Of a stretch of DNA of 64,000 nt, positions 9,123 to 19,051 are shown piece by piece; within the stretch, counting starts at the first letter, position 1; every line of letters starts with the position of its first letter. Made by a program: the position numbers and the translations under genes. The notes under the pieces are model-generated. The model was not told the origin of the DNA. It made no database searches and was given only the letters and a program-made list of their open reading frames with translations. Source of the stretch: Streptomyces sp. GKU 895 (GTDB lineage: Bacteria > Actinomycetota > Actinomycetes > Streptomycetales > Streptomycetaceae); NCBI GenBank assembly GCA_002027195.1, contig MWJO01000007.1, forward strand, positions 62,001 to 126,000, written 5' to 3'.

Positions 9123-9968
9123 GTGGACATCGAGGTACTCGGCGCACTGGCCGTACAGGAGAACGGAGTCTCCATCACGCCGACGGCTCCCAAGCCGCGG
9201 CAGGTGCTGGCCCTGCTGGCGCTGCACGCTGACCGGGTGGTGCCCGTCTCCGCCCTGATCGAGGAACTGTGGGGCACCACACCGCCGCGCAGCGCCCGCA
9301 CCACCCTTCAGACCTACATCCTCCAGCTGCGCGAACTCATCGCCGTGGCCCTGGAGAAGGATGAGCAGGACGGCGCGGAGGGCGAGAGCAGGCCGCGCAC
9401 CGCCAAGGACGTCCTGGTGACCATGCCCAGCGGCTACCTCCTGGCCAGCGGCGGCGGCGAGAGCGACGTGCGCGCCTTCGAGCGCCTGGCGGGCGTGGGA
9501 TACCGGGCCATGGACGCCGGCGACTTCCCCGGCGCCGCGCGGCAGTTGCGGGAGGCGCTGGCGCTGTGGTCCGGCACCGCCTTCGCGGACGTCCAGGCCG
9601 GGACTCAGCTGGACATGGAGATCAAGCGTCTGGAGGAGAGCCGGCTGTGCGCGCTGGACCAGCGGATCGAGGCCGATCTGCGACTGGGGCGGCACCGGGA
9701 GCTGCTGGCCGAACTGACCGTGCTGGTGAATCGTTACCGCACGCACGAGAGCCTGCACGGCCAGTTCATGCTGGCGCTGTACCGCTCGGGGCGGCGCGGC
9801 GAGGCGCTGGAGGTCTACCAGCGGCTGCGCGCCACGCTGGTCCGGGACCTCGGTCTGGAGCCCTCGGCGGGCCTGCGGCGCCTTCAGCGTTCCATCCTGA
9901 CGGCCAACCCCGAGACCGCGACGGCGGCACCGAAGACCACCAAGGACCGCCTCGTCCCCACGAGTTGA
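9123..9968 (+). CDS. SARP-family transcriptional activator 1
   Basis: 281 residues in the minimal SARP arrangement. An OmpR-type winged-helix DNA-binding domain spans about residues 1-110 (start VDIEVLGALAVQENG; PRQVLALLALHADRVVPVSAL; LWGTTPPRSARTTLQTYILQLR). A bacterial transcriptional activation domain spans about 120-270 (LRLGRHRELLAELTVLVNRY, ending in ALEVYQRLRATLVRDLGLEPS). SARPs recruit RNA polymerase to direct repeats at pathway promoters. GTG 9123 follows GGGGAG. The operator-laden promoter upstream suggests it is the switch between signal receptors and biosynthesis. Confidence 0.92.
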   Translation: MDIEVLGALAVQENGVSITPTAPKPRQVLALLALHADRVVPVSALIEELWGTTPPRSARTTLQTYILQLRELIAVALEKDEQDGAEGESRPRTAKDVLVTMPSGYLLASGGGESDVRAFERLAGVGYRAMDAGDFPGAARQLREALALWSGTAFADVQAGTQLDMEIKRLEESRLCALDQRIEADLRLGRHRELLAELTVLVNRYRTHESLHGQFMLALYRSGRRGEALEVYQRLRATLVRDLGLEPSAGLRRLQRSILTANPETATAAPKTTKDRLVPTS

Positions 9969-10469
9969 GTGGCCGCCCCCTTTCCCAGGGCCTCCGCGCA
10001 GCCGGTTCGTCCGGTACGCCGACGCCTTGGGAAGCGGCATGTCCGGGGCCGCGAGGGGTCGCCCGGCACTACGGCGCACGACCTTGCGATGCCCGTGAAG
10101 TCCACCGGGGCAGGTCGTCCCTGTCGTCCTCGTAGGGGGCGGACGCGCACCGATCCCGGGGGAGGGTCGGCATCGGGCCAACGCGGCTCGTCCCGCAAGC
10201 GGTGCCATGCATTCCGCAATCCGGTTTCTCTGCAGTGGAATTCAATGGAAAAGGTAACCAGGCAGAGCACTCTGTGATAGTGCGGACTCTCTTTCTTCCA
10301 GTCGTCGTTTACATGCCCTTGAGTGGATCAATTTCCGGACCGCGGAGTTCAGTTGAAACACCCTCAAGCTCCGGTTGAGGAAAATCGGGTGTGGCGCGAA
10401 TCCGGCTAGTGTGCTGACGGTGATGGGATTCAGCCACGAGAGGAACTCGACGAGGTACGGAGGAAAGCA
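9969..10469. other. Intergenic region between the two SARP genes
   Basis: About 500 bp without a supported gene. The first 300 bp are G/C-rich and featureless to me. From 10250 on the composition turns A/T-richer and contains CCTTGAGTGG (10319), a TCAAGCTCCGG/TTGAGG pair near 10372, and a plausible -10 (TAGTGT, about 10408), so the promoter of the second SARP probably lies here. Confidence 0.45.
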
Positions 10470-11291
10470 GTGAAGATTCAAGTTCTGGGCCCGTTGAGTG
10501 CCGAGGTCAACGGGGGGTCGATTGTCCCGACGGCCGGTAAGCCGCGGCAGATTCTTTCCCTGCTCGCTCTCTACCCCGGACGGGTGATGCCTGTCCCCAT
10601 GCTCATGGAAGAAATCTGGGGAACCGAGCCGCCGCAGAGCGCCCTCACCACCTTGCAGACCTACATCCTTCAGCTGCGTCGACGCCTGGGCACCGCCATG
10701 GGGCCCGACGCCCCCGGCGCGGCCAAGGAGGTGCTGGCCACCCGGCACGGCGGCTACCTGCTCCAGATACCGCCCGAGAGCGTCGACGTCCACGAGTACG
10801 AGCGCATGGTCACCGAGGGACGGTCGGCGTTCGAGGCCGGGGACGACGAGACGTCGGCCAACTGCTTCCGCAAGGCGCTGGAGCTGTGGCGCGGCCCCGC
10901 ACTGGTCGACGTCCGGGTCGGGCCGATCCTCGGGATCGAGGTCATGCGTCTGGAAGAGAGCCGGCTCGGCACCGTGGAGCGCCGCATCGACGCGGATCTG
11001 CGGCTCGGCAGGCACTCCGAACTCATCGCGGAACTGGCCGAACTGACGGCACGCTACCCGCAGCACGAGGGACTGCACTCGCAGGCCATGGTGGCGCTGT
11101 ACCGGTCCGGGCGGCAGGCGTCGGCCCTCGCTGTCTACCGCAAGCTGCGCATCCGGCTCATCGAGGAACTGGGCGTGGAGCCCTCGCCGCAGGTGCAGCG
11201 ACTGCACCAGGCGATGCTCGCCGTCGACCCGCAGCTGGACGTCGCCGCCGGTGCCCGGCGCAGCTCGACCTTCGATCTCTACGCCGCCTGA
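10470..11291 (+). CDS. SARP-family transcriptional activator 2
   Basis: 273 residues, a clear paralogue of the first SARP. It has a winged-helix domain (PRQILSLLALYPGRVMPVPML; TTLQTYILQLRRRLG) followed by an activation domain (DADLRLGRHSELIAELAELTARY; YRKLRIRLIEELGVEPSPQVQRLHQ). The GTG at 10470 follows GAGGAAAG (10460-10467). Two consecutive small SARPs in one cluster suggest either hierarchical control or separate targets, for example the mevalonate/THN operons and the methyl-cycle operon. Targets are not known. Confidence 0.92.
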   Translation: MKIQVLGPLSAEVNGGSIVPTAGKPRQILSLLALYPGRVMPVPMLMEEIWGTEPPQSALTTLQTYILQLRRRLGTAMGPDAPGAAKEVLATRHGGYLLQIPPESVDVHEYERMVTEGRSAFEAGDDETSANCFRKALELWRGPALVDVRVGPILGIEVMRLEESRLGTVERRIDADLRLGRHSELIAELAELTARYPQHEGLHSQAMVALYRSGRQASALAVYRKLRIRLIEELGVEPSPQVQRLHQAMLAVDPQLDVAAGARRSSTFDLYAA

Positions 11292-11758
11292 GGCCGGCCG
11301 GAGCGGGGGCTCGAGTCGTACTCAGAGGTCGGTTTCCACCAGCGCCTCATCCTGCGCCCGCCGGGGGGACGGCGGGCCGCCGGAAGGGGGCTCGACCGGG
11401 GGGACGGTGGCCTCGGGACGGTGTGGGGGTTGATGGTTGCGGCCGGGCGGCCGGGGGAACGTCGCCTGGCCGTAGCCGGGCCGGAGCCCGGGCGGGCAGC
11501 GGGGCGCCGAGGGGCTTCATGCCGGCCTTCGGCGCCCGTCGACCGGCACGAGATCCGCAGATCGCGCAGACCTTCGTACGTACGGACCTCTCCCGAGCTC
11601 GCCGCGGGGGAGGTCTTCTCCATGATCACACCCTTCGGCCGTGTCGCCGAGCCGGCGGAAGCCGGCCTCTGGTCGTTCTCGAGCGGGCTTTGAGGTCGTC
11701 CGGCGATTCTCGAACCCCGCCCCCGTGTGTCCAGGGGCGAGGGGAGAGGAGGACGGCC
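11292..11758. other. Intergenic region, nothing recognised
   Basis: About 470 bp between the second SARP and the thioesterase gene. Frames are open on both strands because of the high G/C content, but none has a ribosome binding site or recognisable content. It contains a short CGTACGTACG palindrome near 11576 and presumably the thioesterase promoter. Confidence 0.4.
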
Positions 11759-12514
11759 ATGTCGGACGGACAGTCGGTGCGACTGCACTGTTTCGCGCAC
11801 TCCGAGGGGGGCCTGTCGATCTTCGAGCACTGGGCCGCGCACACCGGACCCGGTGTCGAGGTCCTCCCGGTCGCCCTGCCGGGGGGCGAACGGCGGCGCT
11901 CCGAACCCCGGGTGACCACACATGAGGCGCTGCTCGCCGATCTGCTGCCCCTGTTCGCCGACCCCGACCCCGGGCCGTACGTCCTCTACGGGCACGGGCT
12001 CGGTGCCATGGTCGCCTTCACCCTGACGCGCGCCCTGCACGAGGCGGGGCTGCCGGGTCCGGCGCTGCTGGCCGTGGGCGCCTGTCCGCCGCCCGACACT
12101 CCCTCGGAACTGCCGGACGTGCGCGGGGCGTCGGACGCCGAACTGCTGCATGTCCTGGGCGGCGAGGGTGCCGTGCCGGCCGAGAGCGACGAGGGGATCT
12201 GGCTGCGGGCCATGCTGCCGGTGCTCCGCGCCGACCTGGAGCTCTCCCGGGCCCTGGAGGAGGCTGCCCGCAAGCCGTCGTCCGCGGGGCCGCTCAGCAC
12301 TCCCGTGCTCGTGGTCGCCTCACAGGACAACCCGCTGGCGCCGCCCACGATCGCCGAGGGCTGGCAGCAGTGGACCACGGGGCCCACCCGGCTGCGTACC
12401 GTCCCGGGCCATCACTTCTTCGCACGGGGTCGTGGACTGCCCAGGCTGCTCGGCCGGGCCTGCCGCGTCGCCGGCCGCCTCGCCCTCGCCCGGGAGAGCG
12501 TGGCCGTCGGCTGA
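11759..12514 (+). CDS. Type II thioesterase-like alpha/beta hydrolase lacking the serine nucleophile
   Basis: 251 residues with the RifR/GrsT-type thioesterase layout: LHCFAHSEGG near residue 10, LPGGERRR near 44, the nucleophile elbow near residue 82, an aspartate in SQDNPLAP near 193, and the C-terminal catalytic histidine in VPGHHFF. At the elbow, where the family has GHSLG, the sequence reads YGHGLGAM, so the nucleophilic serine is glycine. ATG 11759 follows GAGGAGG. Ordinary hydrolysis of misprimed acyl chains is therefore doubtful. It could be a binding protein, use a different nucleophile, or be decaying. Confidence 0.75.
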   Translation: MSDGQSVRLHCFAHSEGGLSIFEHWAAHTGPGVEVLPVALPGGERRRSEPRVTTHEALLADLLPLFADPDPGPYVLYGHGLGAMVAFTLTRALHEAGLPGPALLAVGACPPPDTPSELPDVRGASDAELLHVLGGEGAVPAESDEGIWLRAMLPVLRADLELSRALEEAARKPSSAGPLSTPVLVVASQDNPLAPPTIAEGWQQWTTGPTRLRTVPGHHFFARGRGLPRLLGRACRVAGRLALARESVAVG

Positions 12515-12706
12515 AACCCTCGGCCCGGTCCTCCGGTGCGGGCATCCCTTGTCCGCGGGCCCCTGAATCCTCTCGCGACGCGGCGGTTGACAGCTGACGG
12601 GACCAGCGCTTTTCGATCTGCTTTCCGCTCGTCCTTCAGCGGTTTTCTTCCGGCCGTCTGAATTCTGTTCGCGTACCCGTCGGCGCAATGTAGGAGAGGT
12701 GTTCAG

Positions 12707-13660
12707 ATGTCTGTTGAGCTCGCGGAGAAGACGGCTCACAGGGTTCATGTGTCCGCGTCCGCCGGGGTGGTCTATGCCCTTTTCGCCGATGCGGTGAACT
12801 GGCCGCTCTATTTCGCTCCTAGCGTTCATGTGGAGCGCCTGGAGTTCGACGGTGAGCGGGAGCGGCTGCGCACGTGGTGTTTCCTGGACGGCGAGCTGAA
12901 GTCATGGACTTCGTGGCGTCGCCTGGACCCGGTGAAGCGCCGTGTGGAGTTCCGGCAGGAACTGCCCGCGCCGCCGTTGAGTGCACTGGGCGGCATCGTG
13001 ACCGTACGGGCCGACGGGCCGGACGCCTGTGACCTGGAGCTGGTGTACGACTTCAGCGTCGTCGACGACAGTCCCGCCGACCGGGCGTGGGCGCAGCGGG
13101 CCGCCGACGGGCACAGCCGCAGCCAGCTCGCCGGGCTGAAGGCGATCGCCGAGCGGTGGGCGCGCCTGGACGAACTGATCCTGACCTTCGAGGAGTCGGT
13201 GCACGTCCACGGGCCGGCCGAGCTGGTCTACGACTTCCTGTACCGGGCGGCTGACTGGCCGGAGATGGTGCCGCACGTCACCCGGGTCGACCTCGTCGAG
13301 GACGAGCCCGGAGTTCAGCGCGTGAGCATGGAGACGCTGACCGAGTACGGCACCCACGCCTCGGACTCGGTGCGGATCTGCTTCCCGCACGCGGAGCGCA
13401 TCATCCACAAGCAGACCACGACGCCCGCCCTGATCCAGGCGCACACCGGCGAATGGTCCGTCGTCCCGGACGAGCGGGGCGTGACCGTCCTCGCGCAGCA
13501 CACCGTCGTCCTGCGCGAAGAGGACATCGTCACCGAGCTCGGCGAGAACGCGACCTTGGACCAGGCCCGCCGCCGGGTGCGTGAGGCGATCGGCCGCAAC
13601 AGCCGGGTGCTGCTCGCTCACGCCAAGCAGCACGCGGAGACGGCCGTCCGCATGCTGTGA
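12707..13660 (+). CDS. SRPBCC-fold aromatase/cyclase-like protein (didomain)
   Basis: 317 residues composed of two START/Bet-v-1-like (SRPBCC) domains. The first spans about residues 9-150 (VHVSASAGVVYALFADAVNWPLYF) and the second about 160-310 (VHVHGPAELVYDFLYRAADWPEMV). This is the layout of aromatic-polyketide aromatase/cyclases that shape nascent poly-beta-ketone chains. No type II ketosynthase or ACP lies in the window, and type III THN synthase cyclises its own product, so its substrate is unclear. It may serve a neighbouring cluster or act on a quinone intermediate. GGAGAGG precedes ATG 12707. Confidence 0.8.
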   Translation: MSVELAEKTAHRVHVSASAGVVYALFADAVNWPLYFAPSVHVERLEFDGERERLRTWCFLDGELKSWTSWRRLDPVKRRVEFRQELPAPPLSALGGIVTVRADGPDACDLELVYDFSVVDDSPADRAWAQRAADGHSRSQLAGLKAIAERWARLDELILTFEESVHVHGPAELVYDFLYRAADWPEMVPHVTRVDLVEDEPGVQRVSMETLTEYGTHASDSVRICFPHAERIIHKQTTTPALIQAHTGEWSVVPDERGVTVLAQHTVVLREEDIVTELGENATLDQARRRVREAIGRNSRVLLAHAKQHAETAVRML

Positions 13661-14177
13661 CCGCGGGTCTCCGGCCGGGAGGCGGATGTCCTGACCTGCC
13701 GCTCATGGATGGGCCCTGACGGGCTTGGGCACCGCTTCACACCCGCTTGGGAAAACGGACGGGGGGCCGGTGCTGCCACTAGCGTGCTGAGTCGGAGGGT
13801 TGTGGAGATCTGCTGACCAGGAGGCGTCATGGAAGCGAGGCGGTGTGGTGACACCCCCGTGCGCCCCGCGTCCCGTCCCCCGCGCAGCGGCCGCTCCCTC
13901 CGTCCCGGCCGGCCCGGCTCCGTCGGGCACGCACGCGGCCCGTCCGCACCGCCGACCACCCGTCCTCGGGCGTTCCCCTGTCTTCGCCACGGCCCTGTAC
14001 GGCGCAACCGGGCGCGAACCGTCCGGCCCGCCGCCAGGGCCGCACTCGGCACGTCGGCCACCGACTCCGTGGCACGGTCCTCCCAGGGACCGGGCGTCGC
14101 AGCTCATCCAGCGCCTACAGAGGAGAGGAGGGAGGGGACCGCACCGGTCTCAGCAGACCGCACGTCCCCGGACACGC
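13661..14177. other. Region before the condensation-domain gene
   Basis: About 500 bp. An ATG at 13829 has an excellent ribosome binding site (AGGAGG), but its frame gives an arginine/proline-rich sequence without homology that collides with the next gene. The latter's own frame is also open through this stretch. The true N-terminus of the condensation-domain protein, or a frameshift here, is unresolved. TAGCGT at about 13783 is a possible -10. Confidence 0.35.
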
Positions 14178-17100
14178 ATGACTGTTTCCCGCTCCTCCCA
14201 CGCGGCGATCTCCGTGATCGTCGACCCCGGGCCTGCTCCGCACACGGCCCCGTGGGACCTCGAGTTGCGCGGTCCGCTCGACCCCGCCGTGCTGGAAGAC
14301 GTCCTGGGCGAACTCGCCTGCGGTGACCCGGGCCGGCCCGCCTGGCAGCACCGGCTGCTGCGGCACGGGCCCGAGCACCACACACTGCGCTTCATCCAGC
14401 GCGACGGTGCGATCGCGGCGTCCGTGGTGGGCCGTATCGCGGACCTCCTGACCGAGCCGCCGCCGGCCGACCGTCCGCTCGTTCCCGCCCAGTGCGCGGT
14501 CCTGACCCGGCCGCCACGGCAGCGGTACGAGGCGGTGTACCTCGAACCGGCCGGGCCGCTGGACGCGGACGCGGTCCGGGAGGCGCTGCGCTGTGTCGTG
14601 GCCGCCCACCCGCAACTGCGCGCCCGCGTGGACGCGACGGGCGGCCGCATCCTCGGGCCCGCCGCGGTCTGGGACGGCCAGGTGCCGTTGACCGAAGGGG
14701 AGTTCACCGACGAGGCCGGTTTCGCGGCGGCCGTCGCAGCGACCGGCCATGCCCTCGATGCGACCAGCGGTGTCCAGGTGCGGGCCCTGCTCGCCCGGGA
14801 CCGCCGTGCGACGGGGCCGCGCGCCGACCGGCTCGCGGTGATCGTCCATCAGCTCGCGGTGGACGCCGCGTCCTGGCGGACCCTCGTGGGCGACCTGACG
14901 GCCGCCCTCGGCACGGCCACCGTGCCGCCGCGGCCACGGCGCGTCCCGGACGCCCTGGCCGACTGGATCGGCGAACTGCGGGATCTGGCCCGCGACCCGG
15001 ACGAGGTCCGGCACTGGTCCCTGGTGGCCGAGCGCAGGGCCCACGCGCTCAGCTCCCGTCGCTCCGCCGCGGTGACCCGCTCCGGCGAGGTGCCCGACAC
15101 CGCCCGGGCGGCGTGGGACAGCGGGCCGGGTGGCGAGCGCCACCTGGAGTTCACCGTGGACGAGGAGCTGACCGAGCGGATCACCCAGGGTCTGGCGCGC
15201 CGGCTCGCGCTGACCACCGGGCAGGTGCTGACCGGTGTGTTCGCCCTGACTCTCGCCCGCTGGCAGCGGGTCGACGAGGTCGGCTTCGACGTACTCAGTG
15301 ACCCCCGCGAGGGCCATCCGGCGCTACGGCGTCACGTGGGCCGGCTCACCGGCGAGCACCCCGTGCATCTCGCCCTCGACCCCGGCCTCGACCCCCTCGG
15401 CCAACTGGCGGCGGTGGCGGGCCCGTTGGCGGCCTCCGCAGGGCAGGCGGCGGGCGGCGCCGGGTTCGGGGCCTGCCGGGAGTGGAGCCCCGACCCGCTG
15501 CTGCGCGACACCCTGCGCGCGCTGGCGCCCGCCCCGGCTTGTCTGATCCTGCACGGCCCCGACGAGGTGCTGCCCGGCTCCGCGTACCCCGTGCCCGGCA
15601 GCGCGCCGGGCCGCCCGCGCACCGGCTGGAGGTGCGGGTCCAGATCACCGGCGGCAGGCTGCGCGTCGGCCTGGGCTGGGTGAGCGACCCCGCCGAGGGC
15701 ATCACCGACACCTCCGTCGCCGCCCTCGCCGATCTGCTGCGGGAGACGTTCGGGGAGCTCGCCGGCGCGGCCGACGCCCCCATCCCGTCCGTGTTCCGGG
15801 CCACCCCCCAGCAGAAGGCGCTGTACACGGCGGGTGACGCGCAGCCCGGCACCGGGCGGCATGTCGAGCAGCTCGTGTGGGTCTGGCACGGCCCGCTCGA
15901 CGTCGATCGCTTCACCTCGGCCTGGCAGTCGGTCTTCGACTGCGAGACGGTGCTGCGGACGGCGTTCACCGGCGGCCCCGAACCGCAGCTCATGGTGCAC
16001 AGCCGGGTCACGCCCGAGATCACCGTCCGGGTCCGGCGCGGCGACGAGGACCTGTCGGGCCTGCTGGAACGCGACCGGCTGCGCGGCTTCGACCTGCGCT
16101 GCCCAGGACCGCTGCGGCTGACCCTGCTGGGTGCGGAGGGCAGTCCGCTGGAGGGCGCCGCCTCGCCCACGCGGATCGTGCTCACCTACCACCGGGCGCT
16201 GCTGGACACCTGGAGCGCGCACATCATGCTGCGCGAGTTCCACCGGGCCTATCTCGCGGGCGGCTCCCTGCCCGGCGGGGAGCGCCGCCCCGATCTGCGC
16301 GACTACACGGCGTGGATCGCGGCCCAGGACCTGGAGCCCGTACGGGGGTTCTGGTCACGGTCCGTGCCGCCCGCGGACGCGGCGTCGCGGCCGGGCCGGC
16401 CCGGCGGGGCCACCGGGCTGACCGGGGTGGGGCGTTCCCGGCTGCGCCTGGACTCCGCAGAAACCATCCGTCTCGCGCGGTGGGCGAGCCTGTGGGGCAT
16501 CGCCGAGAGCAGCGTCCTCCAGGCCGTCTGGGCCATGCTCATCCACCGGGCCTCCGGCGCCACCGGACCGGCCCCGGTCTGCTTCGCGGTGACGGTCCCG
16601 GGCCGCGGCATCCCGCTCGACGGCGTCGCCCGAATGCTGGGACCGCTGCGCAACTCGCTGCCGATGTCCGTCGAGGTGGACCCGGAAGGAACCCTGCCGC
16701 AGCTGATGCGGCAACTGCGCGACCACGCCCTGGACATGGCCGCCTACGAATGGGTCCCCGCCGACTGGATACGGCCCCCCGGACGCCGCGGCACGGGCAC
16801 CGACCCCGCCGCCACCGTCATCGTCTTCGAGGACCCGCCGCACCCGGTGGAGGGCCTTGAGAACGAACTCGCCGCGCAGGGCATCAGGGCCGAGTTCGTC
16901 GGCACCGTACCCGCCCGCTCGGTGCTGCCCATCGGGCTGCTCGCCCACCACGACAGCACCGGCGGCCTGGTCCTGACCGGCGTGCACGACCGCGATGTCC
17001 TCGACGAGGACGCGGCGGCCGAACTGCTCATGCAGAGCGCCCTGCTGCTGCGTGAACTGCCTTTGTGGGCGGGCGAGTCCACCACCGTCGCGGACGCCGT

Positions 17101-17536
17101 GAAGCTCCTGGAGGGCCGGGCCGTACCGCAGATGGCGGAGGCTTCCGGTACGGACCCGGACGGGCCGCTGCTCACCCTGCGTCCGGCGGTGCGAGAGCAG
17201 GCGGGCACCATCTGCCTGGTCCCGCCGCCGGGTGCGCCCGCGACCTGCTACGACCTGCTGGCGCACACCTACGCCGGCTCCCGGGAGCTGCTGGTGCTCA
17301 CCGGCGACGCCGACCGCGCCCGGCCCGCGCTGGCCGCGCACGGCACCGGCACGTCCCTTCTGCTCGGCGGCTTCTCCGGGGCCGGCGCCCTGGCTTGCGA
17401 CATCGCCCGGCGGATCGCCGCGGACGGCGGACGGCCGCCCCGCGTGGTGCTCGCCGGCGCGAGCACGGACGAGGAGGAACGGGCCCGCGATCTCGCCCGG
17501 GCGCTCGAGGACGCCACCGCCTCACCGGACGGCTGA
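14178..17536 (+). CDS. NRPS-like protein: two degenerate condensation/epimerisation domains and a truncated thioesterase; frame broken near 15610
   Basis: About 1,120 residues if the break is bridged. Domain 1 (about residues 10-530) resembles an epimerisation/condensation domain, but the HHxxxD catalytic motif reads VHQLAVDAASW: the second, catalytic histidine is glutamine. Its end (GGRLRVGLGW) lies in the second frame, which shows that the two frames belong together. Domain 2 (about 540-970) has YHRALLDTWS in place of HHxxxDxWS, keeping one histidine and the aspartate. The last about 120 residues resemble a thioesterase N-terminal half (LVPPPGAPATCYDLLA, GGFSGAGALA) without the Asp/His part. 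No adenylation or carrier domain is present. The function is unknown; a stand-alone acyl or ester transferase is possible. The start codon is uncertain. Confidence 0.65.
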
Positions 17537-17569
17537 GGCACCCCGCCCCGAAGCCCGGGGCGGGGTGCC
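17537..17569 (+). terminator. Strong hairpin terminator
   Basis: GGCACCCCGCCCCG and CGGGGCGGGGTGCC form a 14-bp stem with a 5-base loop, starting right at the stop codon of the condensation-domain gene. It separates that unit from the methyl-cycle operon. Confidence 0.75.
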
Positions 17570-17756
17570 ACGGCGGCATCGGGCGGACCACGGCCGGCAG
17601 GGCGGTACGACCGGTCGGCCGGCTCTCTCCGCTGGGGTTCCGCCGCTCTTCGAGTGCTCCTCGTTCGAAGTCGTACATCTTTGGCTGCGTCACGGGTGAC
17701 CGCGCCCGGTTTCTGACCCCCTTCCAGGCTTTGAGCCCGCAGCCATCAGGAGAGCC

Positions 17757-18963
17757 ATGTCCCGTCGTCTGTTCACCTCGGAGTCCGTGACCGAGGGACA
17801 CCCTGACAAGATCGCTGACCGGATCAGCGACACGATCCTGGACGAGCTGCTGCGTCAGGATCCGTCGTCGCGCGTCGCGGTCGAGACGCTGATCACCACC
17901 GGTCAGGTGCACATCGCCGGTGAGGTGACCACGACTGCCTACGCGCCGGTCGCCCAGCTGGTGCGTGATGCCATCCTCGAGATCGGCTACGACTCCTCGG
18001 CCAAGGGCTTTGACGGTGCGTCGTGCGGTGTGTCGGTGTCGATCGGTGCGCAGTCGCCGGACATCGCGCAGGGTGTCGACACGCCTACGAGCAGCGGGTG
18101 GAGGGCGACGAGGACGAGCTGGACAAGCAGGGTGCCGGGGATCAGGGTCTGATGTTCGGTTATGCCACGGACGAGACCCCGAACCTGATGCCGCTGCCGA
18201 TCGAGCTGGCGCACCGGCTCTCACGCCGGCTGACCGAGGTCCGCAAGAACGGCACGGTTCCCTATCTGCGTCCTGACGGCAAGACGCAGGTGACCATCGA
18301 GTACGACGGTGACAAGGCGGTGCGTCTGGACACCGTGGTGGTCTCCTCCCAGCACGCCTCCGACATCGACCTCGAGTCGCTGCTGGCCCCTGACATCCGT
18401 GCTGAGGTCGTCGAGCATGTGCTCGCCGAGCTGGCGGATGAGGGCATCAAGCTGGAGACCGGGGGCTACCGCCTGCTGGTGAATCCGACGGGGCGTTTTG
18501 AGATCGGTGGTCCGATGGGGGACGCGGGTCTGACCGGGCGGAAGATCATCATCGACACGTATGGCGGGATGGCGCGTCACGGTGGTGGCGCGTTCTCGGG
18601 CAAGGATCCGTCGAAGGTGGACCGTTCGGCGGCGTACGCGATGCGCTGGGTGGCCAAGAACGTGGTCGCCGCCGCCTCGCCTCCCGCTGTGAGGTGCAGG
18701 TGGCGTACGCGATCGGCAAGGCCGAGCCGGTGGGGCTGTTCGTGGAGACGTTCGGTACGCACACGGTGGAGGTGGAGAGGATCCAGCAGGCCATTGGCGA
18801 GGTGTTCGACCTGCGTCCGGCCGCCATCATCCGGGATCTGGACCTGTTGCGGCCCATCTACTCCCAGACCGCCGCCTACGGCCACTTCGGCCGTGAGCTG
18901 CCCGACTTCACCTGGGAACGCACCGACCGCGCCCAGCAGCTCAAGGAAGCCGCGGGCATCTGA
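17757..18963 (+). CDS. metK: S-adenosylmethionine synthetase, copy 1, with two frame breaks
   Basis: About 402 residues once two single-base deletions are bridged, at about 18080 and about 18685. Motifs are otherwise intact: [14 protein letters not shown] (ATP-binding histidine), [22 protein letters not shown] (P-loop-like) and the C-terminal PEFTWE-like end ([10 protein letters not shown]). The enzyme makes SAM from methionine and ATP. It opens an operon with adenosine kinase, metH, metF and ahcY. The first break is absent from copy 2 at 57781; the second is shared by both copies. AGGAGAGCC precedes ATG 17757. As written the gene would be inactive, but sequencing error is likely. Confidence 0.9.
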
Positions 18964-19051
18964 GCCCGACACCTGACGGCCGGGCCCGACGGTCGCGGCC
19001 GACGCCGTACGACAGCGGCGATCAGCGACCGAAGCGACCGAAGGAGTTCCC

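Noticed and set aside
14178..17536. A functional NRPS module
   Set aside because: No adenylation or carrier domain is present, and both condensation motifs are altered.
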